Origin: Caenorhabditis elegans
Lineage: Eukaryota; Nematoda; Chromadorea; Rhabditida; Rhabditidae
Reading direction: 5' to 3'
Length of the DNA stretch: 64,000 bases
Assembly: GCF_000002985.6 (NCBI RefSeq)
Contig: NC_003279.8
Span: 496,001-560,000, forward strand
This document shows, piece by piece, positions 49,893 to 61,505 of the stretch (positions are counted from its first letter, which is position 1; each line of letters starts with the position of its first letter). The notes under the pieces were generated by a model. That model did no database searches, was not told the origin of the DNA, and was given only the letters and a program-made list of their open reading frames with translations. The translations under genes and the position numbers were made by a program.

Positions 49893-50867
49893 AATTTCAT
49901 TTGACTGTACATTTTCCTTTACCTATCTGCGTATCTACACAATTTTTGTATTTTTTCCTTTTATTTTTCTAATTATAAACCCTGCAATTTGCAAGAAAAA
50001 ATCTCTAAAACGCTTGGCCCCTTACCCGGAGTGCGACCGTGGCCTAGAAATTTATATTTCTTATAAGACCCCCCGGCTCTTCCAATTTTTCATTTTTTTT
50101 CTTTGAAAGCCTAAATTTTCATTTTTTCTTAGAGATCAATATATTATGGGTTAGTAAAAAATTTCAAAAACAAGCTCCCCGTGGGCGTGGAAGAGTTTTC
50201 CAAATTTCTAGGCCATACTTTTCGAAGGCGTTGGGGTACGCTCGCACCCTAGTACTAAAAATTGTAAATTATAAAATTATCATAAAATTGGCTCAAAGCA
50301 TTTGAAAATAATAAAAAAAATTTTAGAAAAAAAAACACGAAAAAAACCCCTATTTTGAACATGGTTCATCGACCGGGACCTATATACTTTGAAAGCTTAT
50401 ATCTCGCTTCATGTTTGTTTTATCAAAAATTTTTCAACCAACAAAGTGTTTATTATTTCTTTTTCTATATTTTTGTAATTAAAAACTTTTTGATAGCTTC
50501 AAAAGTAACTGAGATACATGTTGTCAAACAGAGCAAACTTATAGCTTAGCCCAATTATTTATTTTTTGCTGTGTAACATTTCTTGTATAAACTTTTAAAG
50601 TTTACGGTTTTTTTAAATTTCTAAAAAAAATTATTGACACTTTAAAGGGAGGTCATGTGGAGATAGCCTGTACAAATAAAACTGATGAACTAGGACGAAC
50701 CGAAATTCATAAACCATTATTTACACAGGTGATTCTTGCCTTTTTTGGAGGGTTAAAAAGGTTAAAAATTATTTAAAGCTTGGAATGAGCATTTGTGCGG
50801 CCGAGTTTTTATTTTCTAGGCCATAATTTTTAAAACAATGGCCTAGAAGCACAAATTTCTAAGTAAT

Positions 50868-51075
50868 TTGAATTTCCCGCCAAAAATTTTTTTTTCCATA
50901 AAATTTAAATTTCCCGTCGAAAATTTTTTTCGGAAAATTTGTATTTCCCGCCAAAAGATTTTTTGTCTCAAAAAATTTGAATTTCCCGCCAAAATGTTTT
51001 CTCAGAAAATTTAAATTTCCCGCCAAAATATTTTTTGTCTCAAAAAATTTGAATTTCCCACCAAAAATTTTATCC
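50868..51075. repeat. TTTGAATTTCCCGCCAAAA tandem repeat
   Basis: Six or so degenerate units of 30-45 bases, each containing AATTT-AATTTCCCGCCAAAA. The motif appears again at 63930. Confidence 0.8.
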
Positions 51076-51724
51076 CAAATTTTATCGAACATTTGGTGGC
51101 CGAATTTCCATTTTCTAGGCCACCCTCAGTTAAATCGTCAAATAAGTTGACCTAATTAAATTAAAAATTAACAATTTGTAATGTCTCCGACCAAAGTTTC
51201 ATAATTGTATAGATCATCATGGTGGGAGGCGGGGTAGCACTTATGAGTGAACTTACCGGTTGACCGCCCGTCTATACATAGTAGCCAACACCCGACCATT
51301 TTCTGCCAAATACCTATAATATCGCTTCGAGACCCAACTATTGCACAGTTGTGGTTTATTTCGGTTGAAGACCCAATATTAATTTACCTACAGCTGCTAA
51401 AGCGTTTTAAGACCTAAAAAATTAAGCAAGGCCCAAAAATCCAAACTTAATACTATAGTACTTCTCGTTTCGAGACCCAAAATCCAAAGCTAGGCCATAT
51501 TCTTGGTGAGACCCACCTGTAATAAATATCACTTGAGTGAAAGTGAACTCTTACTTTTTTCTTTCGACAGCCAAAAAAAATTGAGTCAATTAGCAAATAA
51601 TTCACGTCTCCCCCTTTCAATGTTTACATACACATTACGAACGAGAAAAAAAAACGAGAGAAAAATTGAGTGAAATGGAATCAAAATGTGTTCATTTTTA
51701 CTTTTTATGAAAATTTGGATAAGC

Positions 51725-51863
51725 ACATGGCGTCAGAGTGTCCCATTTCGGCTTGATCTACGTAGATCTACAAAAAATGCGGGTGAAGAGACGCAGAGTT
51801 TTCAACTGATTTCGCTTTTTTTTGGGCGAAAATTTCCGCATTTCTTGTAGATCAAACCGCAAC
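51725..51863. repeat. CACGTGG-ended element, copy 11 (truncated right end)
   Basis: CACATGGCGTCAGAGTG at the left. The inner arms end at GTAGATCAAACCGCAAC without the CCACGTG end, and the TGACGTCA core is missing. Confidence 0.65.
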
Positions 51864-52545
51864 AGTGGATAAGCGCGCTCTATCGACAAACCCGGTGTGT
51901 ACTACTCGCGGACAACCAGTATAGTTTTTTTTTTGAATTTTTGTTCGAAATTGAAATTGAAATAAGATGCCAAATTTAAATTTAAAAAATAACAATTTTT
52001 GAAATTAAATTTTTAAAAAAATTCCCCGTAAATCTACACTTAGTCGCGTAAATCGACAAGGCTATTTTTTTCAATTTTTGCCCATCGCACTTTTTTTGCC
52101 CAATCAATCATCGTCAATTGATCCATTGATCTTCTTCTTCTTCTCTTTCTCTTTTCTCACCACCGAAAATTTCATTTTATTTTTTGACACTGTCTGCGTC
52201 TCTCTGTACCCCCTATCTCTCGCCTCTCAAGGACTATTACAACGAAAAATTTGGGGAGAAGCCGTGATTTTCATTTTAATTTTGATGAAAAATTTTAATG
52301 AAAATGAAAAAAAAAATTGTTTTTCAAAAAACAATCCCCTCGTAAATCCACACCAAATTCAATATTCACCTTATTACAAATTGATTATTTTTCCCAAAAA
52401 ACACACGACATCGGGCGCCCATCTATTGTTTTTTATTCCAAAAAATTTCTGCAACTGTCTGGGTCTCCGGTTAACACTGAGAAACAACAAATTTCATTTT
52501 TCGATTCATTACATTCATTTTGAAGGTTTTTGGTTACAAATTCGA

Positions 52546-52784
52546 CACGGATTTCTGGCTTCCCTCATAAATTGAAATGGAAGAGTTTGCTGAACTAGGC
52601 CAACTTGGCTCGGCCATATTTGGCATAGATTTACGGCGCGTTGCGTGCCGCGTCGCGCCTCGATTTTAGTTGTAAAACTAAATGTGAAGTGTCCGTGTGG
52701 AGTACACGACTTTCCCACGCGTTGCCCGGTGAGAGATTATCAATGGAGCGCGAAAAATTCAATGAGGTAGGTCAGAACCCCTTG
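52546..52784. repeat. CACGGATTTCTGGC-family element, copy
   Basis: From CACGGATTTCTGGCTTCC to AGGTCAGAACCCCTTG, full length but with a diverged right end. Confidence 0.8.
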
Positions 52785-53939
52785 AAAATTGAGAAAAAAA
52801 AATCTCACAACGATACTCCGCAAAGTGTGCGTGTTGTTTATTAAATGATAAATTCAAAAGCAAATAGCGATTTTGTTTCAAAAATATGCCGAAAAAAAAG
52901 AAAAAAAATTAAAACAAAAGTTCAGCCACCAATTTTATTTCTCGGCCATGGTTGTGTCGTTGTTTATTTTTTTGCGATCGTATTTTTTCTATAATAAGAC
53001 TTAAAATGAAAAAACATTAATAAAAATCAGTTTTCCATGGCCACTGTCAAAAGTCGCAACGACACTCCCCTTCCAGGCTCCTCCCCCCCGCGTGTATTTT
53101 AGCATGTAGTGTAAATTACGCGATTTTGTGTATAAAACCCTAATTTTTTAGAAGATTTGAGAAAAAAAACTTTTAAAAAATGGGAAAAAATCCCCTTTCC
53201 CTTTTTTGAAATACTTTCCGACAAAGTTTAGCCAAAAGTCCAAAAAAAACCAATATGGCCTAGAAAAAATCAAAAACTCGGCCATCCAAAAAACTAGGCT
53301 ACACGTTCTTTCGACCTCTGCTCCCCACACCTATGCTGCCCATATCAAATGTCTCCCGGACCCCTCATTCCGTCACACATTTCTCAAAAAAATGTCTCTT
53401 TTTCTCAAATTCTCTGTCGAAAATCCCATATCTCTTCAGTGTTCAGAACTGACTGTTTTATTTCAATTCTCATGATCTCATGTCTCCCGTATGACTCATT
53501 CCTTCGATATATTTTTCTTTTTTCAAAAATCATTTTTCCTATATATAGACTTTGTTCGGTGGGAATTTCTCATTTCAAAATATTTATTGAGGTCGCTTGT
53601 TCCCTTTTTATATGGTCGTGGCCTAGGTTTCTAAAACTCGGCTACCATTTCCAAGTTGTAGCTTCGAGCTCTTTGTCTCGGAGTAGAAAAAATTCACGAA
53701 ATAAATAAAAGTTCACGTGGCCGTGGCCTAGATTTCCAAAACTCGGCCACCAATTTTTTTTCTCTTATCAGTAAACCACGTAGAACTCCTTTTTTTCTAG
53801 CCATTTTTTAACTGAATTTCCAACATATTCGGTGGCTCCATCAATTTTACTGATAGTAATTTCCAATAAAAAAAGGTATTTCTGTCGATAGGAACCCATT
53901 TTCATCTACTTTTTGTTTCTACTTTATGGGTTTTGCCAC

Positions 53940-54335
53940 TTTCCCGCATGCCTACGTGCCTACCTATCTGCCGACCTAATATACCTCGTAGGCAGACCTC
54001 GGCCGCCTTGTGGTGAGATGCCAGTCGCTTTGTAGGCAGGCGTAGTTTGTCTTGCTGGTATGAGTAGGCCTGTCAGCCGCCCAGTAGGCAAGCGTAGGCA
54101 TGATGCAGGCGTAGCAGGCTTCTTAACTAGGCATCGGCTGCCTTGTAAGCCGGCGCAGGTAAGTGAAGGTTTCTTCGTGGCTGGCATCCTTGCAGTCAGG
54201 CACAAGTCGTCGGCTTGAAGGCAGGCAGATGCCGCCTAGTAGGCAGGCATATTTTACTTATAGGCAGGTATTAATGATCCTCTAGGCTTGCGTTGGTCGG
54301 TTTGTAAGCTGTCGTAGGCTGCCTTGTAGGCAAAT
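53940..54335. repeat. degenerate GTAGGCAGGC array
   Basis: About twenty partial copies of GTAGGCAGGCGTAG or GCCTTGTAGGC in about 400 bases. Related short pieces (GCAGGCAGGCAGG, GCCTGACGCCTGCC) occur at 30600, 55065 and 58950. Confidence 0.7.
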
Positions 54336-54707
54336 TGAACTCTCAAACCAAACAACACAAAAATTCCAATATTTTTTGTACCTTCTGATTTTGATCTCTG
54401 ACTCATGATCTCTTTATCAATCTCATATCTTCCATTTTTAGAAATAAACAATTTTTCCCTTCTATTCATTGACTTTAATCCCTTTCAATATTCATTCAAT
54501 ACACCTATAATACGAAAAACTCTTATCTTTTTTCATTTTATCACACATGGTGCATAATATTATAGTTAGTGGCTATTGAAAAAGCACATCATTTTATCAC
54601 TTTTTGTCACTTTTCCACGATTCTCAACGTCTTTTTTTTAAACACAAAACGTTTCCCGTCATTTTCTACAGTACTCCCGCATTTTCATTTTCCAGGTGAG
54701 ACCTGAG

Positions 54708-57700
54708 ATGGAGGGCGACGAGTTGGTTCATCGTCCGACGGTCCTCTCGACGACGGCTTCTGCCACGTCACGGCCGCGACACAAGACTTTTGAGCTGTTG
54801 GGTCCGGTGAATAATATCTCGTTGGCTGATATGTATAAAGTGTGCGGGAAGATAATTGGCAGGTTCCCGATTGCATTTATTATTGCGACGGTGATCATGT
54901 GCAGTGGTGGATGTTAGTTTTTTTTGACGTAAAAAATACAGTTTGAGAAAATCTTTTTTTAGATCAAAAAAGAAGAAAAATATGGAAAAAACAACATTAA
55001 AATATTTTTTAGAAATCAAAAAATGTAAAAACTGTATGATTTTACTTAGGGCCTCCATGGTAGACAGGCACGGTTTTAGGGCCTGACGCCTGCCTGAAAC
55101 CCACGTGGAGTCAGAAAGTCCCATTTCGCTTTGATCTTCAAAAAATGCGGGAGAAGAGACGCAGATATCTCATCTATTTCGCATGGTTAAGAGCGTGCTG
55201 ACGTCACAATTTTTCTGGAAAAATAATCCCGCATTTTTCGTAGATCAAACCGCAATGAGACAGCCTGACACTATTAAGCCGCAAAGGCAAAAGTGTTTGC
55301 CGTCTGAATTTTGAAACAAAAGGTTTAACCGGTGAAAATTGAAAAAAAGTATAATAATAATAATAATAAAAGTAGAACTATTTTCAGTATACTAAGGCAA
55401 AATGATTGTTTTATAAAAAAACTTAATTTTAAAATTAGATCTCCTAAATGTTTCAAGCAGCACAACTTTCATGTGATGTCAGGCTGTCTCATTACAGTTT
55501 GATCTACAGAAAACGCGGGAATTTTTCTCCCAGGAAAATGTGACGTCAGCACACAATGCATAATCAGATGAGATTTCAGCGCCTCAACTCCCGCATTTTT
55601 TGTAGATCAAACTAAAACAAGACTCTCTGACACCACGTGAATTTTCCAACCATCAAACTATCACAAAAAAATTGGCGCCAAAAAAACTTCTTTAAAAACT
55701 TCTCATTTCCAGTAGGAACAATCGGTCTCGAACTGAAGGATAATGTGCGCGACGGGTACACGCCGAAAAACTCGCTATCCCGACTGGAAAATCGCCTTTA
55801 TCGAGAGTTCCTGAGTTCCGAAGGTGATCCGGTGATGACTACAGTTCTCATGACTGCCAAAGACGGAGGATCCATGCATCGGATCAAGTATTTGGAAGAA
55901 GCACAGAGGGTGAGTGGCATAACATATCGGATACCGTATTTCCTCTATTAGTAAGGCATGCAAAACTGATTTTCGGACACCTAATTTGATGCAAAACTAA
56001 TAGAGGGTGCAAAACTAATTTTCGAACAGGTTTTTTCTCATTAAGTTATATTATAATATCATCAATTTCAATAACAACTTCTGAACCAAAATGGGCGAAT
56101 TTTACGACTGATACGCAAAAATTGTCCGAGTTGTACTCATATTTTGCCAGTTTTGACTTGTTATACCAAGTCTGTAAGAGTTTTCCTAATTTTCAGAACG
56201 ATTTTATAATGCAAATTTTGAATTCCTAAACATAGGGAACAAATTAAGGGGTGCAAAACTATTAGAGGTGCAAAACTAATAGAGAGTGGAAAACTAATTT
56301 TCGATTAGTGATTTTTGATGCAAAACTAATGGAGGTGCAAAACTAATAGAGGTGCCTAACTAATAGAGGAAATACGGTATATTTTTTTGAATAAAAAATT
56401 TCAGCAATGGCTCTACATCTCCAAAAACCTATCCGCAGACGTTGGAAACGGCGAGTTCATGAAATTCGGAGATTTCTGTGGCCACTACTGCCAAGCCAAC
56501 GACATCATAGGATACTTCCTGGACGCCTACAAAACCAAGTCAGCTGACCCAAAAATGGATGGCTACCAACTCAATTACCCAATTACCACAGTAATGGGTT
56601 ATCAGCTTCATCTCGAGCGTAACTTTTTCGGGGTTACTGTGAATCAGTCGGATCCGGTCACTAATATTCAGAGTATGAAGGTTCTGACGCTTCCTGTGTT
56701 GTCAGAGGTACGGACGTTTGAGGATACGGATAAGCTGAACAAGTGGGAGCTGGCGGTTTATAACTATGCTACAGGATACTCTGCACTCGAGGGTGACGAT
56801 CATTTGGTGGAGATTAATGTGAGTGAATAAATTGGACCATTTCAAAAATATTGGGCCAGCCCTAAAAAGACAGCGGGCCGGCCCATATCGACCCACTTAA
56901 CAGGCTCAAAAAAGTTTAGTTCAGTTGTGTGCCGCAAATTTTGAAATTTGCCGAGCTCGGCAAAATCGGCAAATTTGGTAAATCGCATAATTTTCGAGCT
57001 CGGCAAATTCGACAAGGCTAAATGTTTGAATTTTGCCGTTTTCGGCAAACGGCAAATTTGGCAAATTTGCCTTACACCCCTGGTTTAGGGGTTTCGTGTT
57101 TAATTTTCAAAGCTTAGATAAACCTCTTTTCCAGGTGATCGGTGCTGAAGTCGTCGACACCGAAATGAACAAGGACGCTCAGAAAATGGTGCCCTACTTC
57201 ATCGTCGGAATCGTCTCGATGATCATCTTTATCTTCTGCACCGTATCCATCTCTGCCTCCTACTACGGATACTTCTCCTGGCGAATCGGACTCATCGCCC
57301 TCGCCTGCCTCTTGGTTCCGATTCTCGCAATTCTCACTGCATTCGGAATCAATAATATGCTGGGAAATCGAACGAACTCTCCGATGATGATCATGCCGTT
57401 CTTGATCAATGGAATCGGAGTCAACGATGCGTTTTTGACACTTCAGAATTGGTTGCAGCATAGCCCGGATCTTCCGTCAGGGAAGCGGTTGGGGTATATG
57501 TTGGCTGAAGCTGGTCCATCGATCACTACGACCACTTTGACAAATGTCATTGTTTTTTTGATCGGGTGGATGAACCCAACGGAAGGTAAGGTTCAGTGGT
57601 GGACGGCAAACTACTTTTTCCGGCAAATCGGTAAATCGGTAAATTGCCGGAATTGAAATTTCTGGCAAATCGGAAAACCGGCAATTTGTCGATTTGCCGA

Positions 57701-60061
57701 ATTTGCCGGAAAAAAAATTGCCGAACGGCAACTGCGCCCTGGTAAGGTGCATAGCTTTGGCCTCTAACATAAAAAAATTTGTCTATTCATCCTTTATTCC
57801 AAAACGACATGTATTCCAGAGATGTCAATCTTCTGCCTTGGATGTGCAATCTCCCTACTCCTCGCCTACGTCTACACCCTCACGTTCTTCTGTCCGGTGC
57901 TAGTTCTTCTGCTTAGCGAACGCGTCAATGAGCCCAGCAAGCTCGAGGGCACTTTCAACAAGGTTCTCGGATTCTACGCAAAAATCATATGCAGCCGATG
58001 GACATTTGCACTTCTCATCATCGGAAGTCTTGTCTACTGGGGTTTCGGTATCTATGGAACACTGGGGATCCGTGCCGTGTTGAACACTGCAAAGATCCTT
58101 CCCCTGGAGACGCCGATCCGCAAACCGAACAGGATTATCGAGGAGACCGTGTGGAAAGAGTTCTACCCAGTCACCGTGATTGTGAACAGCCCAGTTGATA
58201 TAAGCAATGCAAATGCACTTCGAGCATTTGACAACCTCGTTCACGACTTTGAATCGATGGAAAAGTGCCGGGGATCCGAGTACACCATATCTCCAATCAG
58301 AGACTATCAGACCTATTTTTACGGTGTAGGAGCCGAGGACTTTGATTATGAGGAAGAAACCGTGAAGAACACCTCACATTCTTTAGATTTCAGTGTAAGT
58401 TAGCAGTCCACGCGTTCCTATTAAAATCTACATATATGCCTATAACGTGTTTATCCACAGAAGAGAAAAATCGCCATATCTGCCGCGCAAATGAATCCGC
58501 GGGAAGAGACAAAACTACTGTAGTTTTTAACCAATTTGTGTAGATTTACGAGCTATTGCGTCATCGTTGTATTTAATTTTGAGCCGCAATTTTTAATTTT
58601 CAGGCGTTTCACACGTTTTTATATTGAAATTTATCTATTTATTGAATAAATCTTAAAAGAAAACACAAAAAAATTAGAAAAATTCCGAAAAACGCCTGAA
58701 AATTAAAAATTGCGGCTCAAAATTAAATTCAACGATGACGCAACAGCTCGTAAATCTACACAAATTGGTTAAAAACTACAGTAGTTTTGTCTCTTCCCGC
58801 GGTTTCATTTGCGCGGCAGATATGGCGATTTTTCTCATCTCTGGATAAACACGTAATACCTACATATTTTGTGTGCCTAAAAACATGCCTAGCAGTGAAA
58901 GTAGACAAATGTAAGCACACAAACGTGAGTAGGGCTTAAATGGTATGCAGGCACTGTTTTAGGGCCTGACGCCTGTCCAGGCCTGTCTTGTACGTTTCAT
59001 CAATTCAAGCCGTATATTTCCAGAAGCTCACCGGATTCCTTGCCAACCCTATCTACAAGCATCACAAGGGAGGACTAAAACTTAACTTTTCAAATCCGTT
59101 AGTTCCTATCTGCCACCTTACCCTAAATCGAGTACCATTTTCAGTGTTCCAATCCGAAAAGTGCAACTGATATTCGCTTATGAAAACGTAACCTCGTGGG
59201 ATGAACGGATTCAGATTATGCAGGACTGGCGGACCATCGCAAGTTCCCACGTGGCCCTAAATGTTTCAGTGTGGAATGTGAACGCAATGTTCGTAGATCA
59301 AATGCTGAGCCTGAAGGGATTGGCGATCTCGGTAAGATCTCAATGGTTCCAGCGCCCTATAAATACCGCTTATTCTTTCAGAATGCCCTAGTCACCTTGG
59401 GATGTATGGCTGCCGTCTGTGTAGTCTTCATCCGCAACCCCCTCTCAGTTGGCCTAGCGACCGCTTCGATTTTATCCATCTCCATTGGAGTAACTGGATA
59501 CCTGTGCTTCTGGGACTTGGATCTGGACCCTGTGACCCTGTGCGCAGTAATTGTTTCAATTGGAATGTCCGTTGACTTTGTTGCCCATGTGGCCTGTCAC
59601 TATCAGGTCAGGTATAAAGAGTTCGAGGAGAAAGGAGTATTGAAGAGGATTGAGATGAAAACTCCCGAATCTCGAGTCGTCAACTCGCTGTCCAATGTGC
59701 TCTGGCCAATGGTCCAGTCGGCTTCTTCAACTCTTCTATGTGTACTTCCACTTGGTATTCTACAGGTACCTACCAATACCTATACTTTACCGATAACCCT
59801 ACCCCTCAAACATTCCAGAACTACCTCCCAATGGTTTTCGTGAAAACCATCCTGCTCGTCGTGATCTGGGGAATGTTCCACGGTCTTGTGCTGCTCCCGT
59901 GCATTCTTGCACAGTTTCCCCTGTCTGTGTTCAACAAGACGTTCGCCGACTTGTTGTTCGGCAGAACATCCTCTTCGTCTTGCTCTTCGGAGTCCGATTC
60001 GGAAACCGACACCGGTGATGCTCAGGAGATGGTTCCGCTCGCTGGAACCGAGAAGGCTTAA
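54708..60061 (+). CDS. ptr-21: patched-related (PTR) sterol-sensing-domain membrane protein, 909 aa
   Basis: Member of the nematode patched-related RND-like family, plasma-membrane proteins involved in cuticle, trafficking and development. The exact substrate is unknown. Exons: 54708-54912, 55713-55909, 56405-56818, 57135-57585, 57820-58394, 59024-59097, 59145-59331, 59382-59765, 59819-60061. The ATG follows a TTTCCAG acceptor at 54695. TM1 is at about 47-65. LELKDNVRDGYTP starts the first extracellular domain. The sterol-sensing region is at about 285-445 (PYFIVGIVSMIIFIF, GIGVNDAFLTLQNW). The second half repeats the design, with SIGMSVDFVAHVACHY in about residues 763-780. A Ser/acidic tail ends the protein. 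The gene number is from memory. Introns 1-5 all contain repeats; introns 6-8 are 47-53 bases. Confidence 0.88.
55100..55275. repeat. CACGTGG-ended element, copy 12, in ptr intron 1
   Basis: Left end CCACGTGGAGTCAGAAAGTC, right end CAGCCTGACACTATT, with GAGACGCAGA and TGACGTCA inside. Confidence 0.75.
55470..55639. repeat. CACGTGG-ended element, copy 13, in ptr intron 1
   Basis: Reverse orientation, from CATGTGATGTCAGGCTG to CTCTGACACCACGTG. Confidence 0.75.
55931..56380. mobile_element. element with ATACCGTATTTCCTCTATTA ends in ptr intron 2
   Basis: The 22-base ends are exact inverted repeats. Next to the right end are several direct copies of GCAAAACTAATAGAGGTG, which is related to the terminal sequence. 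The element fills almost the whole intron (55910-56404). Confidence 0.85.
56922..57082. mobile_element. hAT-like CGGCAA MITE, copy C, in ptr intron 3
   Basis: The ends CAGTTGTGTGCCGCAAATTT and AAATTTGCCTTACACCCCTG are imperfect inverted repeats. The flanks GTTTAGTT and GTTTAGGG agree at six of eight positions. The inside is TTTGCCGAGCTCGGCAAA-type sequence. Confidence 0.75.
57594..57741. mobile_element. hAT-like CGGCAA MITE, copy D, at the ptr intron 4 splice donor
   Basis: The ends CAGTGGTGGACGGCAA and TTGCCGAACGGCAACTGCGCCCTG are inverted. The flanks GTAAGGTT (57586-57593) and GTAAGGTG (57742-57749) agree at seven of eight positions. The left flank is itself the intron donor. Confidence 0.85.
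58435..58865. repeat. palindrome in ptr intron 5
   Basis: The arms run from ATAACGTGTTTATCCA through CGCCATATCTGCCGCGCAAA, CGCGGGAAGAGACAAAACTA and CTGTAGTTTTTAACCAATTT, with complements on the far side. The centre is at about 58650. Confidence 0.9.
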
Positions 60062-60136
60062 GATCTGAAATTAGTTGTTGTTTGTTATTATGTACAGTTG
60101 GGATACAAAGTGTATTATGTAGTCTGTAGTGTCGCA

Positions 60137-60275
60137 GTGCTACAAACTACAAATTCAAAGCTACAAACTATAAACTCATTGAGATCTGGCAGAGCTTTAT
60201 AGTTTGTAGTTTTATGTAGCAGCTACAAACTACAAATTTCGATTGTTGTAGTTTGTAGTATGGCGCACAAACTAC
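60137..60275. repeat. CTACAAACTACAAA repeat cluster in both orientations
   Basis: Units CTACAAACTACAAA and TTTGTAGTTTGTAG-like inverses occur about seven times around a non-repeated centre (60175-60198), so the block can fold back. Confidence 0.75.
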
Positions 60276-60968
60276 AATGTACATTTTGCAAGTTTTCTAG
60301 ATTTTTTTCTCACTCACACACACACACACACACCGTTTTGCTACGTGGCTGCGAAAATGGAAAACTCGGCCACGTCGCAATTCACACATCGCCAGAAACT
60401 TCTAGCTTTACCAGTAGCTTTTCATGATCTACTCTTCTTTTTTTTCCCCCCTCAATTTCTATTTGAAATTTCAGAATTCCCTCAATTAGTCTTCTGTCAC
60501 CGTGTCCTCCTCTTTTCCGCAAGCGGGTCCCCTTTTCCCCCCACAGATCGGCTTCTCAGGGTTCCTATAGCACTTTTTTCTTCGATTCTTGTCACACAAA
60601 AAATTGTACTTCCATCGCTCGACGTGTCCATTTTTTCTTGTATTTTTTAAATGCATTTTTTGATAAATTTGATTTTTTTTATCATCCAGAAAATGGTCAA
60701 AAATTCAGATTTTCTTGCTGGGATTTTGCTGGAATTTTTTCAAGCATCAGACATGCAAAAACTTATGCAAAACTACACAACACTATCGATGGGGACTGTT
60801 CGACTCTTCACCCCAGTCAAACTTTTTTTCACTATTTTTTTTAACTTCTGTTTTTTTGGTACTTTTCTGGCCGTTTTTATGGAATTTTTTAACCCGACAT
60901 TGGAGTTTACCTTTTTTTGTTCAGGATTTTAGGAATTTCTGCGACCTTCTCACTCATGTCCTCCAGCC

Positions 60969-61164
60969 CCGCCTAAGCCTATGCCTTAACTCAAGCCTAA
61001 GCCTAAGCCTAAGCCTAACCTAAATCGCGTCAGAGATAACGTTCGCCACTGACGCCAAGCCTCAACCTAAGCCTAAGCCTAAGCCTAACACTAAGCCTAA
61101 GTATAAGCCTAAATCTAGGCCTCAGCCTAATACTAAGCCTAAGCCTAAGCCTAAACCCAAGCCA
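60969..61164. repeat. degenerate interstitial telomeric repeat (GCCTAA)n
   Basis: About 20 copies of AAGCCT/GCCTAA in two blocks, before and after about 50 unrelated bases (61022-61069). GCCTAA is the complement of TTAGGC, the nematode telomere unit. Confidence 0.9.
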
Positions 61165-61505
61165 TAAGAAGACACTCTAAAAATGTTCAGATTATTAAAA
61201 AATTACATTCAAAGTTTTCTTCAAAATTTTGCTTTCGACTTTCCAAGTAATCAATACCATGTAGAATTCCAAAATCTTCATACAAATCCCTCCCCTCTTC
61301 ACATCTTTCCCGACAGCTTGTACTATTTCTCCTCCACCCACTAGGCCAGGTCAACGCTGCGTCTCTCGTGTTTCATATGCTATCTCCCTTTTGTGGAATC
61401 CGTTCATCGTTTCGGATCGCTTACTTCTTCCGCGCGCGTCGCATTTCACTTTGAAATAAACTTCAGTTTTCCTTTCCAAAATTTAATTGGTGGAAGCGTT
61501 TGAAC

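Larger units (their letters stand above)
48030..51120. repeat. dispersed TGGCCTAGAA motif field, both orientations
   Basis: Close matches to TGGCCTAGA(A/T)TTT or its complement TTCTAGGCCA occur more than 25 times, about twelve of them between 48525 and 48970 in near-tandem form (for example CACGTGGCCTAGATTTTTA). Further copies occur at 53250, 53620 and 53720. Confidence 0.75.
45632..54707. other. 9-kb gene-free repeat field between wwp-1 and the patched-related gene
   Basis: It holds the wwp-1 3' UTR (CT-rich, to about 45900), then repeat families, poly-C tracts, the TGGCCTAGAA field, TTCCCGCCAAAA tandem repeats and a GTAGGCAGGC array, each described separately. Promoter-like CTGTCTGCGTCTCT stretches occur at 46339 and 52192. 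No open frame has splice structure or a recognisable family. Confidence 0.55.
60062..61505. other. intergenic between the patched-related gene and the lipocalin-like gene
   Basis: It contains an inverted CTACAAACTACAAA repeat cluster (60137-60275), a short CA repeat (60313-60332), T-rich sequence, the telomere-like repeat block and a putative promoter (CTGCGTCTCTCG at 61355 and CGCGCGTCGC at 61433). I see no coding exons. Confidence 0.55.
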
